From an uncultured Pelagibacteraceae bacterium (GTDB lineage: Bacteria; Pseudomonadota; Alphaproteobacteria; Pelagibacterales; AG-422-B15), in the NCBI GenBank assembly GCA_902584215.1, contig CACHYW010000011.1:1-35369 (forward strand): a DNA stretch of 35,369 nucleotides. The letters run 5' to 3'. The translations under genes and the position numbers were made by a program. The notes below the pieces were generated by a model, which searched no databases, was not told the origin of the DNA, and worked only from the letters and a program-made list of their open reading frames with translations. Positions 23,383 to 31,841 of the stretch are shown here, piece after piece (within the stretch, counting starts at the first letter, position 1; each line of letters starts with the position of its first letter).

Positions 23383-23425
23383 TCATATTGAATATTAGTC
23401 TATTTAACCCTATATTTTCATAGTT

Positions 23426-24718
23426 ATGGCCAATGATGATTTTAAAGTAGCAGATATTAAACAAGCCGAATTTGGTAGGAAAGAAATATCTTTAGCTGAG
23501 ACAGAGATGCCAGGCCTAATGGCACTCAGGGATGAGTATAAGGGCCAGAAACCGCTAGATGGCGCAAGAATAGTTGGCTGTCTTCACATGACTATACAAA
23601 CCGCAGTTTTAATTGAAACTTTGGCAGAATTAGGAGCAGACGTCAGATGGTCATCATGTAATATTTTTTCAACACAAGATCATGCTGCAGCAGCAATAGC
23701 TAAAGCAGGAATTCCGGTTTTTGCCTGGAAAGGAGAAACAGAAGAAGAGTATTGGTGGTGTGTTCGACAAACTATTGAGGGAAAAGAAGGATGGAAACCT
23801 AATTTAATATTAGATGATGGTGGAGATCTTACAGGCCTTATGCATAAAGAATATAAAGAGCTGCTTCAAGATGTTAGAGGTTTATCAGAAGAAACTACTA
23901 CTGGGGTACTAGCTCTCAAAAAGATGGAAATTGATGGAACTCTTATGGTACCAGCAATTAACGTTAATGACTCTGTGACTAAATCTAAATTTGACAATCT
24001 ATATGGTTGTAGAGAGAGTTTAGTGGATGGAATTAAAAGAGCAACTGACGTGATGATGTCAGGAAAGGTCGCAATCGTTGCTGGGTTTGGGGATGTTGGA
24101 AAAGGAAGCGCAGCTTCATTACGTCAAAGTGGGGCAAGAGTAATGGTCACAGAAGCGGATCCAATATGTGCATTGCAGGCAGCAATGGAAGGCTATGAAG
24201 TTGTTACAATGGATGATATGATAAAAGAAGCAGACATTGTCGTAACTGCTACAGGTAACAAAGATATTGTAACTGCTGATCATATGAGAGAAATGAAGGA
24301 CAGAGCAATACTATGTAATATTGGCCACTTCGATAACGAAATTCAAGTTGAGGCTCTGAAAAACTATAAATGGGACGAAATTAAACCTCAGGTTCATGAA
24401 ATTACTCTTCCTAGTGAAAAGAGAATTATTTTACTAGCAGAAGGTAGATTGGTTAACCTTGGTTGTGCAACAGGTCATCCTAGTTTTGTTATGAGTGCAT
24501 CATTTACAAACCAGGTTACTGCTCAAATTGAGCTTTGGAACAATCCTGAAAAATATGAGAAAAAAGTTTACGTACTCCCTAAACATTTAGATGAGAAGGT
24601 TGCAAGACTTCATTTGGAAAAAGTAGGTGCTAAACTCACAAAATTATCCAAAGAACAAGCTGATTATATAAGCGTTACTCCCGAAGGGCCTTATAAGCCC
24701 GAAGCTTATAGATACTAA
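23426..24718 (+). CDS. ahcY: Adenosylhomocysteinase (SAH hydrolase)
   Basis: AhcY splits S-adenosylhomocysteine into adenosine and homocysteine, relieving product inhibition of methyltransferases. The 430-residue protein shows [16 protein letters not shown], the [15 protein letters not shown] block, [12 protein letters not shown] with catalytic Lys and Asp, the NAD site GFGDVGKG at 220-227, and the family C-terminus PYKPEAYRY. An ETEEEYWWC segment is typical. It follows chvG by 43 bases, too short to hold an SAH riboswitch. Co-transcription with chvG is possible. Confidence 0.98.
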   Translation: MANDDFKVADIKQAEFGRKEISLAETEMPGLMALRDEYKGQKPLDGARIVGCLHMTIQTAVLIETLAELGADVRWSSCNIFSTQDHAAAAIAKAGIPVFAWKGETEEEYWWCVRQTIEGKEGWKPNLILDDGGDLTGLMHKEYKELLQDVRGLSEETTTGVLALKKMEIDGTLMVPAINVNDSVTKSKFDNLYGCRESLVDGIKRATDVMMSGKVAIVAGFGDVGKGSAASLRQSGARVMVTEADPICALQAAMEGYEVVTMDDMIKEADIVVTATGNKDIVTADHMREMKDRAILCNIGHFDNEIQVEALKNYKWDEIKPQVHEITLPSEKRIILLAEGRLVNLGCATGHPSFVMSASFTNQVTAQIELWNNPEKYEKKVYVLPKHLDEKVARLHLEKVGAKLTKLSKEQADYISVTPEGPYKPEAYRY

Positions 24719-24745
24719 TTCATATTTTTAAGATATTATTTTCTC

Positions 24746-25189
24746 ATGCTTCTGAAGAATGAAGGTGATACTGAGAAACTCGCCAAAAGATTGGTTAAAC
24801 TGTCAAAAAAAGACAATACAGTCATATGTTTAAATGGGAATTTAGGTTCAGGAAAAACTACATTTACAAGATATTTTATTAGAAATTTTTTTAAGGGTTT
24901 AGAAATTAAAGAAATTCCAAGCCCAACATTTACTCTATTGCAAGTTTATGAGCATGGTGGCCATACAATAAATCATTATGATTTTTATCGATTAAAAAAT
25001 TCTAGTGAACTTTTTGAACTTAATTTTGGTGAGGCAGTAGCTGATGATGTCTGCTTGATTGAATGGTCAGATAAATTTAAAGAAATATTACCAAATGACC
25101 GAATCGAAATTAATTTTGATATCAAAAGCAAGGTTTTAAGAAGCGTACAAATCTCTTTAAGAGGAAAATTTAAAAACCAAAAGTATTAG
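24746..25189 (+). CDS. tsaE: tRNA t6A-modification ATPase TsaE
   Basis: TsaE is the ATPase of the TsaB-TsaD-TsaE complex that makes N6-threonylcarbamoyladenosine at position 37 of ANN-decoding tRNAs. The 147-residue protein has Walker A GNLGSGKTTF (31-40), SPTFTL (59-64), the HYDFYRL motif (77-83) and IEWSDK with E106-W107. It follows ahcY by 27 bases, and its TAG stop is directly followed by the amgK ATG. The order tsaE-amgK-murU is common in alphaproteobacteria. Confidence 0.96.
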   Translation: MLLKNEGDTEKLAKRLVKLSKKDNTVICLNGNLGSGKTTFTRYFIRNFFKGLEIKEIPSPTFTLLQVYEHGGHTINHYDFYRLKNSSELFELNFGEAVADDVCLIEWSDKFKEILPNDRIEINFDIKSKVLRSVQISLRGKFKNQKY

Positions 25190-26170
25190 ATGAATAATCG
25201 AGATTTAGAACTTCATAATTTTGTCCATAATTGTGGCTTTAAAGAGGAGGATATTATTTCTATTAAAAATGATGCCTCCTTTAGAAAATATTATCGCATC
25301 AAAAATAAAAAATTGATTGTTATGGATGCACCTCCTGATAAAGGCGAGTCAATTGAGCAATTTAGAACTGTAGCTGACATAATTCATACTTTTAACCTGA
25401 GAGCGCCACAAATAGTATCTTTCGATACTCAACAGGGATTTATGTTACTAGAAGATTTTGGGCAAACATCATTTTCAAACATTCTTAACAAAGATAATGA
25501 AAGTAAATTATATAAAAAAGCTATTGAGGTATTAATAGAAATCAGTCGACAATCAAAAAGTAAAGAAAAAAAAATTAGTAAATTAAAAAGTTATTCTATA
25601 GATTTGCTAGTTAATGAATCATTGTTATTTATAGATTGGTATTTAGAAAAAAGAAAAGGTGAGATGGTTAGTAGTGATCAAAAAAAAGAATTTATTCAAA
25701 TTTTGAATGATTTTTTTTATAATATAAAACCACAATCATCGACTCTGGTATTAAGAGACTATCACGTAGATAATTTATTTTTTTTAAATAATCAAAAGTC
25801 TTTAAAGCAGGTTGGTTTAATTGATTTTCAAGATGCCGTAATTGGGTCTCCCATATATGATTTAGCTTCCTTACTTGAGGATGTAAGAAGGCCGCTTAAG
25901 AGAAATTTACAAAAAAAATTATTAGAAATTTACATAAGAGCTATAAATATTAACGTTCAAGATGCAGAGCGAGAAATGAGGTTCTTTTCAATTCAGAGGA
26001 ATTTAAAAATATTAGGAATTTTTTGCAGACTTTCCATAAGAGACAAAAAAGATAGTTACCTAAAATATTTGCCAAATGCAGTAAAACTTCTAAGAAAAAA
26101 TTTGCAAGATCCATTTTTTTTTAATCTTGTAAATTGGCTAAAGCAATTTAAAAATCATGAACTAATATGA
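25190..26170 (+). CDS. amgK: Anomeric MurNAc/GlcNAc kinase AmgK-like phosphotransferase
   Basis: AmgK phosphorylates the anomeric carbon of N-acetylmuramate (and GlcNAc) in peptidoglycan recycling, feeding MurU. The 326-residue protein belongs to the aminoglycoside phosphotransferase fold. The nucleotide region has NDASFRKYYRI and LIVMDAPPDKGES, the catalytic loop is LRDYHVDNLFFL (D190, H192, N195), and the metal site is IDFQDAVIGSPIYDLASLLED (read in parts; D212, D215). It starts directly after tsaE and overlaps murU by four bases (ATGA), supporting a shared pathway. Function is assigned by context as well as fold. Confidence 0.88.
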   Translation: MNNRDLELHNFVHNCGFKEEDIISIKNDASFRKYYRIKNKKLIVMDAPPDKGESIEQFRTVADIIHTFNLRAPQIVSFDTQQGFMLLEDFGQTSFSNILNKDNESKLYKKAIEVLIEISRQSKSKEKKISKLKSYSIDLLVNESLLFIDWYLEKRKGEMVSSDQKKEFIQILNDFFYNIKPQSSTLVLRDYHVDNLFFLNNQKSLKQVGLIDFQDAVIGSPIYDLASLLEDVRRPLKRNLQKKLLEIYIRAININVQDAEREMRFFSIQRNLKILGIFCRLSIRDKKDSYLKYLPNAVKLLRKNLQDPFFFNLVNWLKQFKNHELI

Positions 26171-26862
26171 TTGATACTGCAATAATTCTAGCAGCAGGTC
26201 TTGGGAAAAGAATGAGAGATTTTGACCCTGCAATTCCTAAGCCATTAATTAAGGTCAACAGTAAACCATTTGTTCAATATTCTATTGATTTACTTAATGA
26301 AATTAAAACCAAAGAAATTATCATAAATGTTCACTATAAGTCAGATGAGATATTGAAATTTATAAAAAGCTTAAGCCAAAATAATATCATTATCTCAGAT
26401 GAGTCAGATTTACTTTTAGATACCGGTGGCGGCATTAAGAAAATATTTGATAAATATAATATTAATAAATCTCTGGTTTTGAATAGTGATGTTATATGGG
26501 GTGACTCAGATAAGAAATTAATTGTAGATATGATAAATAGCTATCCAGATAAAGCCGAAGCATTTCTTGGTTTGGTGCCTAAACGAAACTTGAAATCGTT
26601 CAAAGGTAAAGGCGATTTTTGTAAATTAAAGAATAATGATTTAATAAGATATGATGAGAGTTCTGAGCCATATGTGTATATTGGCGCTCAAATTATATGT
26701 CAAAATGCATTTAACGGTATAGAGAAAGAAGTATTTTCAGTCAATGAAGCTTGGAATTCATGTATTAATAAAAAAACCCTGAAGGGATACCAATTTAATA
26801 CGAATGCACTACATTTAGGAACAGCTGAATCTTTGAAGGAATATTTGAGTGATGATAAATAA
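26167..26862 (+). CDS. murU: MurU-like nucleotidyltransferase (MurNAc-1-P uridylyltransferase)
   Basis: MurU joins UTP and MurNAc-1-phosphate to give UDP-MurNAc, the step after AmgK that bypasses de novo synthesis. The 231-residue protein has the signature ILAAGLGKRMRDFDPAIPKPL (read in parts; nucleotide loop 9-16, P24-K25-P26), LLDTGGGI at 83-90, and the metal-binding D108 in LNSDVIWGD. Length matches MurU rather than the longer GlmU or RmlA types. It overlaps amgK by four bases and the next gene by 11. A hexose-1-phosphate substrate cannot be excluded. Confidence 0.88.
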   Translation: MIDTAIILAAGLGKRMRDFDPAIPKPLIKVNSKPFVQYSIDLLNEIKTKEIIINVHYKSDEILKFIKSLSQNNIIISDESDLLLDTGGGIKKIFDKYNINKSLVLNSDVIWGDSDKKLIVDMINSYPDKAEAFLGLVPKRNLKSFKGKGDFCKLKNNDLIRYDESSEPYVYIGAQIICQNAFNGIEKEVFSVNEAWNSCINKKTLKGYQFNTNALHLGTAESLKEYLSDDK

Positions 26863-27454
26863 ATTATTTCAAACAACCATTTTAACAGTTTTATTTTTTA
26901 ATATATTTAGCATTAGTTTTGCTGAAGATGATCAAAATCTTGCAAACTTCATTATAAGAAATTATGAAACTGCAGCTCTTCCCACAGTAGGAAATAGTGA
27001 AGCAGATTATACAATTATAGAGTTTTTTGATTATAGATGTGGTTACTGTTCAAAGCAGGCTAAGGATTTTCAAAAGCTATTGAATAATACAGATAATGTA
27101 AAAATAATTTATATGGAATGGCCAATTTTTGGAGATATATCTGATACAGCCGCTAAAATTGCCCTCATTGTTTGGCAAAGATATCCTAATTTGTATTTTG
27201 AAGTCCATAATCAGTTTATGCAGCTTGGTCCAAAGATGAAAAAAGTAAGTATAGTCGAAATACTTAATAAAATTGATCTAAATGGCGAAGAAATATTTCA
27301 AGAGGCAGTCGGTCAAAAATCAAATGACATCATAGATGCAAATATGAAATTAGCAAAAAGTCTAGGGCTTCGTGGAACACCTGCTTCGATTGTAAATGAT
27401 TCTATTTATCCTGGCTATCTTCAATATAAGACTTTAGAAACATTAATTAAGTAA
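26852..27454 (+). CDS. Exported DsbA-family thiol oxidoreductase
   Basis: A 200-residue thioredoxin-fold protein begins with a signal peptide (K4, hydrophobic 5-21, likely cut after SFA at 22-24). The redox motif C63-G-Y-C66 lies in FFDYRCGYCSKQ, and the cis-proline loop reads GLRGTPAS. This resembles the DsbA/ScsC/Com1 group, which oxidises or isomerises disulfides in the periplasm. The ATG at 26852 was chosen over a GTG three bases earlier. It overlaps murU by 11 bases. No DsbB-like partner is in the window. Substrates could include the cysteine-rich DUF3604 protein at 32797; that is speculation. Confidence 0.9.
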   Translation: MINKLFQTTILTVLFFNIFSISFAEDDQNLANFIIRNYETAALPTVGNSEADYTIIEFFDYRCGYCSKQAKDFQKLLNNTDNVKIIYMEWPIFGDISDTAAKIALIVWQRYPNLYFEVHNQFMQLGPKMKKVSIVEILNKIDLNGEEIFQEAVGQKSNDIIDANMKLAKSLGLRGTPASIVNDSIYPGYLQYKTLETLIK

Positions 27455-27520
27455 TTATCAATTATATTGTTTTAAGAACACACTTGAAAATTTCTGTGAA
27501 TATATTTATTCTTTTCTTTG

Positions 27521-27847
27521 ATGATCAATAAAGCAAAATTTCAAATCGGCTCGATCGTAAAACACAAATATTTTGATTTTCGTGGCGTTATATTTGATGT
27601 TGACCCAGAATTTAACAATACTGAGGAATGGTATCAATCAATACCTATGCAAGTTCGTCCAAGAAAAGATCAGCCTTTTTATCATTTACTAGCTGAAGCT
27701 CCAAGTCAACCATCTTACGTTGCATATGTTTCTCAACAAAACTTATTAGTTGATGAGTCAGACGACCCTGTAACACATCCCTTGCTAGACGAGATGTTCG
27801 AGGGTATTAAAAATGGAAAATATATTTCCAAAGCAAAGCATAATTAA
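27521..27847 (+). CDS. hspQ: HspQ, Lon-associated heat-shock protein
   Basis: HspQ (YccV family) is a small cytoplasmic protein shown in enterics to be a specificity enhancer of Lon protease and linked to heat shock. The 108-residue protein has the family blocks FQIGSIVKHKYFDFRGVIFDVDP (read in parts), PRKDQPFYHLL, and VAYVSQQNL followed by HPLLDEMF. The ATG at 27521 is preferred over an adjacent TTG. A 66-base gap separates it from the DsbA-like gene, so it may have its own promoter. It is followed by yciB after 12 bases. Confidence 0.94.
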   Translation: MINKAKFQIGSIVKHKYFDFRGVIFDVDPEFNNTEEWYQSIPMQVRPRKDQPFYHLLAEAPSQPSYVAYVSQQNLLVDESDDPVTHPLLDEMFEGIKNGKYISKAKHN

Positions 27848-27859
27848 AATTGTATTTAT

Positions 27860-28405
27860 ATGCGCGGGTCTTTAAAACAAGTATTTGAACTCGGACCATT
27901 AGTTGTCTTCTTTTACTTTTTTATTAAAACAGGTCAAATACAAGAAGCAATTCTTCCTTTGATGATTGCTGCAGGTATAGCAATTGCCGGATCTTACTTA
28001 ATCGAAAGGAAAGTTTCCCCAATGTTATTATTCAGTACTATTTTGATTTTTGTTTTTGGAGGATTGACGATTTATTTTAATGATCCGTTCTTTATTAAAT
28101 TTAAAGTAACACTTGTAAACTTAATCTTCTCTGTAGCATTATTTATAGGCTTGTATTTTAACAAACCTTTATTAAAAAATCTCATGGGCTCAGCAATAAA
28201 TTTAACTGATTATGGTTGGATAAATTTAAGTAAAAGATGGGCGTACTTCTTTCTATTTTTAGCTGCTGCAAATGAGGTAGTTTATAGGAATTTTTCTGAT
28301 GCCGTGTGGGTAAACTTCAAGCTTTTTGGCATTATGGGGCTCACCTTTATATTTATCTTTTCTCAAGTATTTTTTATTCAGAAAAACCTTATAGATAATC
28401 AATAA
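27860..28405 (+). CDS. yciB: YciB/IspZ inner-membrane septation-related protein
   Basis: YciB (septation protein A) is a small inner-membrane protein linked to cell-envelope synthesis and division. The 181 residues contain about five hydrophobic segments. The family blocks are FELGPLVVFFYFF near the front, KPLLKNLMGSAINL, and WINLSKRWAYFFLFLAAANEVVYRN (read in parts), followed by VNFKLFG. Length is normal. It follows hspQ by 12 bases, and its end overlaps the convergent dioxygenase gene by seven bases. Confidence 0.93.
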   Translation: MRGSLKQVFELGPLVVFFYFFIKTGQIQEAILPLMIAAGIAIAGSYLIERKVSPMLLFSTILIFVFGGLTIYFNDPFFIKFKVTLVNLIFSVALFIGLYFNKPLLKNLMGSAINLTDYGWINLSKRWAYFFLFLAAANEVVYRNFSDAVWVNFKLFGIMGLTFIFIFSQVFFIQKNLIDNQ

Positions 28406-29229
28406 GGACGGTCTCCTAACACCGCAATTCTGTCCATAATTCTTTCATGTCCAAGACCTCTGCCAGGAAAAAAATCTGCTATTGCGTAATGAATTACACT
28501 ACGATTATCCCATATTGCTACATTATTTTCGGACCATGTATATCTGCATGTTAAATCTAGACGTGATTGATGTTCAAATATTTTAGAGAGTATTTCATTG
28601 CTCTCAGATTCTTCTAGTCCTTCAATTTTTTTTGTATAGGTCCAATTTACAAATAATATTTTTTTTCCTGTCTCAGGATGGGTTCTTACAATTGGATGAT
28701 GATTGGAATATTCTTCAGCATCATTGCCATTACTCTCAAAATATTTATATTTATCTATAAAGAAACCTGCACCAAGAGAAAAGTGTTCAGCTCTTTTATT
28801 TTCAACAATGTCTTTTATTTCTTTATCCAGCGTTTCCCAAGCCAATTCCATATTTGCAAAAACTGTATCACCTCCTACGGGTGGTATTTTAACTGATTTT
28901 AGTATGATAGCTTTTGTAGGTTTTTCATTATAGCTGACGTCACTGTGCCATCCTTCACCCCATTGATTTTTCTCTTCAGCACCTTTAATTAGTCTTGTTA
29001 TTTCCGGATAGCCTTCTCTTCCCTTAACATAAGCATGTTCTTCAATAGGACCAAAAAATTTTGCAAATCTTATTTGTTCCTCCGGAGTGATGTTTTGATC
29101 TCTAAAAAAAATAACTTTATGTTCAAGTAATAATTCATTTACAGTACTAAATATTTCTTTATTGATATTATTTAGAGATATACCAGAAATTTCTGCTCCT
29201 AATGCACCTGAAAGAAGTTTAACGTCCAT
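28399..29229 (-). CDS. TauD/TfdA-family 2-oxoglutarate dioxygenase
   Basis: These enzymes use Fe(II), O2 and 2-oxoglutarate to hydroxylate substrates such as taurine, sulfonates or aromatic ethers. The 276-residue protein has the iron triad H95-S-D97 (WHSDVSY) and H247 (SVIHYAIADF), with R263 a likely 2-oxoglutarate-binding Arg. The front GALGAEISGISL and VIFFRDQ are typical. It lies 30 bases downstream of a DMT permease gene on the same strand, so the pair may handle one compound. No sulfonate ABC transporter is near, so taurine is not specifically supported. It overlaps yciB by seven bases at its 3' end. Confidence 0.9.
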   Translation of the reverse strand: MDVKLLSGALGAEISGISLNNINKEIFSTVNELLLEHKVIFFRDQNITPEEQIRFAKFFGPIEEHAYVKGREGYPEITRLIKGAEEKNQWGEGWHSDVSYNEKPTKAIILKSVKIPPVGGDTVFANMELAWETLDKEIKDIVENKRAEHFSLGAGFFIDKYKYFESNGNDAEEYSNHHPIVRTHPETGKKILFVNWTYTKKIEGLEESESNEILSKIFEHQSRLDLTCRYTWSENNVAIWDNRSVIHYAIADFFPGRGLGHERIMDRIAVLGDRPY

Positions 29230-29259
29230 ACTTAAATCTACTTTTTTTGTAAAAAATTG

Positions 29260-30138
29260 TCATTCTTTATGTTTTTCAGCTTCCAGAAACTGATCAATCA
29301 GTCTCCAGAGGACAAAAGAAAAGACAATTAATCCGCCAAGAAGTTCAATATAAGGAGGTGTTTCACCAACACCGATCCACGCCCAAAGTGGAGCCAGTAC
29401 TGGTTCAAGAAGTACATATAGTGCCGCTCTATGTGGTGGTACATATCTTGATCCAATTGTGATTAACAAAAATCCTAACCCAACTTGAAATGCACCCATA
29501 AAAAGAATGATAAACAAGTCTTCCATGCTAATTGAATAATCCGGGATGATAGCCAGACCGACAAATAATACAAAGAGACCTGAGAGAAACACAGAGGGAA
29601 CATAATCGACGTCTGGCTTGCTATTCACCATTGTTAATTGAATAGCAAAACAAATTGGAACAAATAAAATAATTATATTTCCTAAATTATTAGCAGACCC
29701 CAATCCTTGAGAAAACATTATAGCAATTCCAAACATCGATCCTGCAATTGCGATAATGGTTTTAGTACTTATTATTTTTTTTAAAAAAAAATAACTTGCG
29801 AAGGCTGCAAATAAAGGTCCTGTACTCATTATAAATACAGCGTTGGCAACGGTTGTATTACTCATTCCAAAGACAAAAAAAATATTACTAAAACCAAGAA
29901 CAAGCATAAGTATCATTCCTCTGCTTCCAATATTAATAAATACCTTAGGGGTTTGAGATTTATACTTAAATAAAAGATAAATGAGTGCCACAAGTGAGAA
30001 CGTTATTGATCGGTAGGATGTTATTTGCATCGTTGATGCTTCATCAACAAGCCTAATCAGAAGCCCTCCAAAACTAAGAAAGAAACCAGCCGCCAATAAG
30101 CATAAAGTTCCAAAAATTTCATTGTTGTATTTGCTCAT
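29260..30138 (-). CDS. DMT-family (EamA) permease
   Basis: This 292-residue membrane protein has about ten hydrophobic helices in two EamA repeats. The first begins GTLCLLAAGFFLSFGGLLIR and the second ends YVLLEPVLAPLWAWIGVGE, the usual closing motif (E-P-V-x-A). Such proteins move small metabolites or amino acids, often outward. It leads a two-gene unit with the TauD-type dioxygenase (30-base gap). It is divergent from the DUF3429 gene with only 26 bases between the starts, so at least one promoter must lie inside a neighbouring gene. Confidence 0.9.
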   Translation of the reverse strand: MSKYNNEIFGTLCLLAAGFFLSFGGLLIRLVDEASTMQITSYRSITFSLVALIYLLFKYKSQTPKVFINIGSRGMILMLVLGFSNIFFVFGMSNTTVANAVFIMSTGPLFAAFASYFFLKKIISTKTIIAIAGSMFGIAIMFSQGLGSANNLGNIIILFVPICFAIQLTMVNSKPDVDYVPSVFLSGLFVLFVGLAIIPDYSISMEDLFIILFMGAFQVGLGFLLITIGSRYVPPHRAALYVLLEPVLAPLWAWIGVGETPPYIELLGGLIVFSFVLWRLIDQFLEAEKHKE

Positions 30139-30164
30139 ATTTTAGTTCAAGATTAAATCACTTA

Positions 30165-30611
30165 ATGGCGCAAAAACAATCTTATATTCTTGGTTTACTC
30201 GGACTTGTTCCATTTATTATAATCTTTCTGATGTATTTCATCTCTCCTCCTAATGATGAAATACATGATTTAATGATATTTATTTATATTGCTTATGCTG
30301 CAATCATTTCATCTTTTTTGGGAGGTATACAATGGGGACTAATAACAGCCTTTGCTGACAAAATATATTATGTTTTCACTCCACTTTTTATATCAGTAAT
30401 TCCAGCTCTAATCTCTTGGGCTGCATTATTGTCTTTAGAAAATTTAAAACTTTCTTTGGTACTATTGCTTATTGGCTATGTTATTTCTCTTTTACATGAT
30501 TACTATCTTTATCAGCAATTAAAGATTACACCGTTATGGTTCATTACAATGAAAGTTATACTTTCATTAACGGTATCTATGCTGACAATAATACTAATAA
30601 TTTTTGTGTAA
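30165..30611 (+). CDS. DUF3429 membrane protein
   Basis: This 148-residue protein is almost entirely membrane segments (four or five). It carries the DUF3429 hallmark AIISSFLGGIQWG (46-58) after a short N-terminal helix with GLLGLVPF. Members are widespread in proteobacteria and uncharacterised. It begins 26 bases from the divergent DMT gene. It ends one base short of the HupE-like gene coming from the other side. No function can be given. Confidence 0.85.
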   Translation: MAQKQSYILGLLGLVPFIIIFLMYFISPPNDEIHDLMIFIYIAYAAIISSFLGGIQWGLITAFADKIYYVFTPLFISVIPALISWAALLSLENLKLSLVLLLIGYVISLLHDYYLYQQLKITPLWFITMKVILSLTVSMLTIILIIFV

Positions 30612-30612
30612 C

Positions 30613-31836
30613 TTAAACTATTAGTCTTTGAATAAAAAAGTATAGGCCAAAACAAATCAGCAAGGCAAAAGAGGTATCTTTAAATAAATTAATAATGAAA
30701 TTCAGGCGAATAAATTTAACTAATTGAAATATTAATAATACTGCTAATACGAACAATATTTGACCAAATTCAACTCCTAAATTAAACCCTAATAAACCTG
30801 ATAAAATATTGCCTGAGTTTATTTCTGTATTTAATAAAAATCCTCCAAAACCAAAGCCATGAATGAGCCCAAATACTATAGTTATTAATATTAATAAATT
30901 ATCACTATTCTTTAAATTTTCTTTTAGAAAAAAATATCCTACAGAAAATAGTAATAAGCCCATCATTAGAAAACCAGAAAACTGGATATTAGTAATAAAG
31001 CTTAAAATAAATAATAGGGGTAAAAGTAAAACTAGATACCCCAAGCTTAGTAATTTTCCGTAATTTTTTTTGTAGAAATATTCCAAACCTACAAACATAA
31101 TAGTAAATCCAATAAGCGATTCTACTATACTTGCATTTACTTGAACAATCTCAACTAAAGATAAGAATAAGGTAAGACTATGCCCAATGGTAAAGCCCGT
31201 AATGACTAAGATAAGTTTATTAAGATTTGTAACTATAATAAGCAGTCCGAGGATAAAGAGAAGATGATCATACCCTCCTAAAATATGACTTACTCCGGAA
31301 TAAAAAAAGTTTTTAAAACTGCTTAAAAAACTTAATTGAGTTTCCTTTTCTGATATATCAACTGATTGATCGTTAAAAAAAAGTGCTTTCTCTGTGAGTA
31401 AATCATTTTCTAAATATATTCGTGCTATATGAATATGACTTTGAATAACATTAAATAAAGCATCATTAATAATCTGTATATTTTCTTCTGAAGGACATTG
31501 GAATTCTAGTTCATATCTTAAATAGCCTTCATCTGAACTTAATTCTCTAATATCATTTCTAGACTGACATTTTACATTAGCTGAATAAACATGAATGTGA
31601 TCATTTAAATAAATTTTAAATATGTCTTTTTCATTCTGCTCATTGCCTATTAGCATTTTTTCATATTCTTTTATTTGAAATATTCTTGTTGCTTCCAATT
31701 CTAGTATAGAGAAATTAGCAATAATATCTGATCCCATAATATTCCACTTAGAAAAGGACTCACTAAAATAATGGGCATATGATTGTGAATTAAATAAAAG
31801 AAATATTAAAACTATTAGTAATTTACAAATGTGCAT
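30613..31836 (-). CDS. HupE/UreJ-like membrane protein with periplasmic domain
   Basis: This 407-residue protein has a signal peptide (1-21, ending QSYA), a soluble domain to about 165 with C90 and C114 as a possible disulfide, then about seven membrane helices. The membrane part has the HupE/UreJ marks: HILGGYDHLLF (H184, D190, H191), FTIGHSLTLF (H219), IHGFGFGG (H326) and FNLGVEFGQ (E356). Related proteins carry nickel or cobalt, but no hydrogenase or urease gene is in the window, so the metal is open. It lies five bases after the parvulin-like gene on the same strand, with the divergent DUF3604 gene beyond. Confidence 0.85.
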   Translation of the reverse strand: MHICKLLIVLIFLLFNSQSYAHYFSESFSKWNIMGSDIIANFSILELEATRIFQIKEYEKMLIGNEQNEKDIFKIYLNDHIHVYSANVKCQSRNDIRELSSDEGYLRYELEFQCPSEENIQIINDALFNVIQSHIHIARIYLENDLLTEKALFFNDQSVDISEKETQLSFLSSFKNFFYSGVSHILGGYDHLLFILGLLIIVTNLNKLILVITGFTIGHSLTLFLSLVEIVQVNASIVESLIGFTIMFVGLEYFYKKNYGKLLSLGYLVLLLPLLFILSFITNIQFSGFLMMGLLLFSVGYFFLKENLKNSDNLLILITIVFGLIHGFGFGGFLLNTEINSGNILSGLLGFNLGVEFGQILFVLAVLLIFQLVKFIRLNFIINLFKDTSFALLICFGLYFFIQRLIV

Positions 31837-31841
31837 GAAAT

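Noticed and set aside
23383..23425. Possible SAH riboswitch before ahcY.
   Set aside because: The gap is only 43 bases and shows no suitable helices, too short for the known SAH riboswitch.
24686..24700. Inverted repeat GGGCCTTATAAGCCC near the end of ahcY as a terminator.
   Set aside because: It lies inside the coding sequence, encodes conserved C-terminal residues, and is not followed by a T run.
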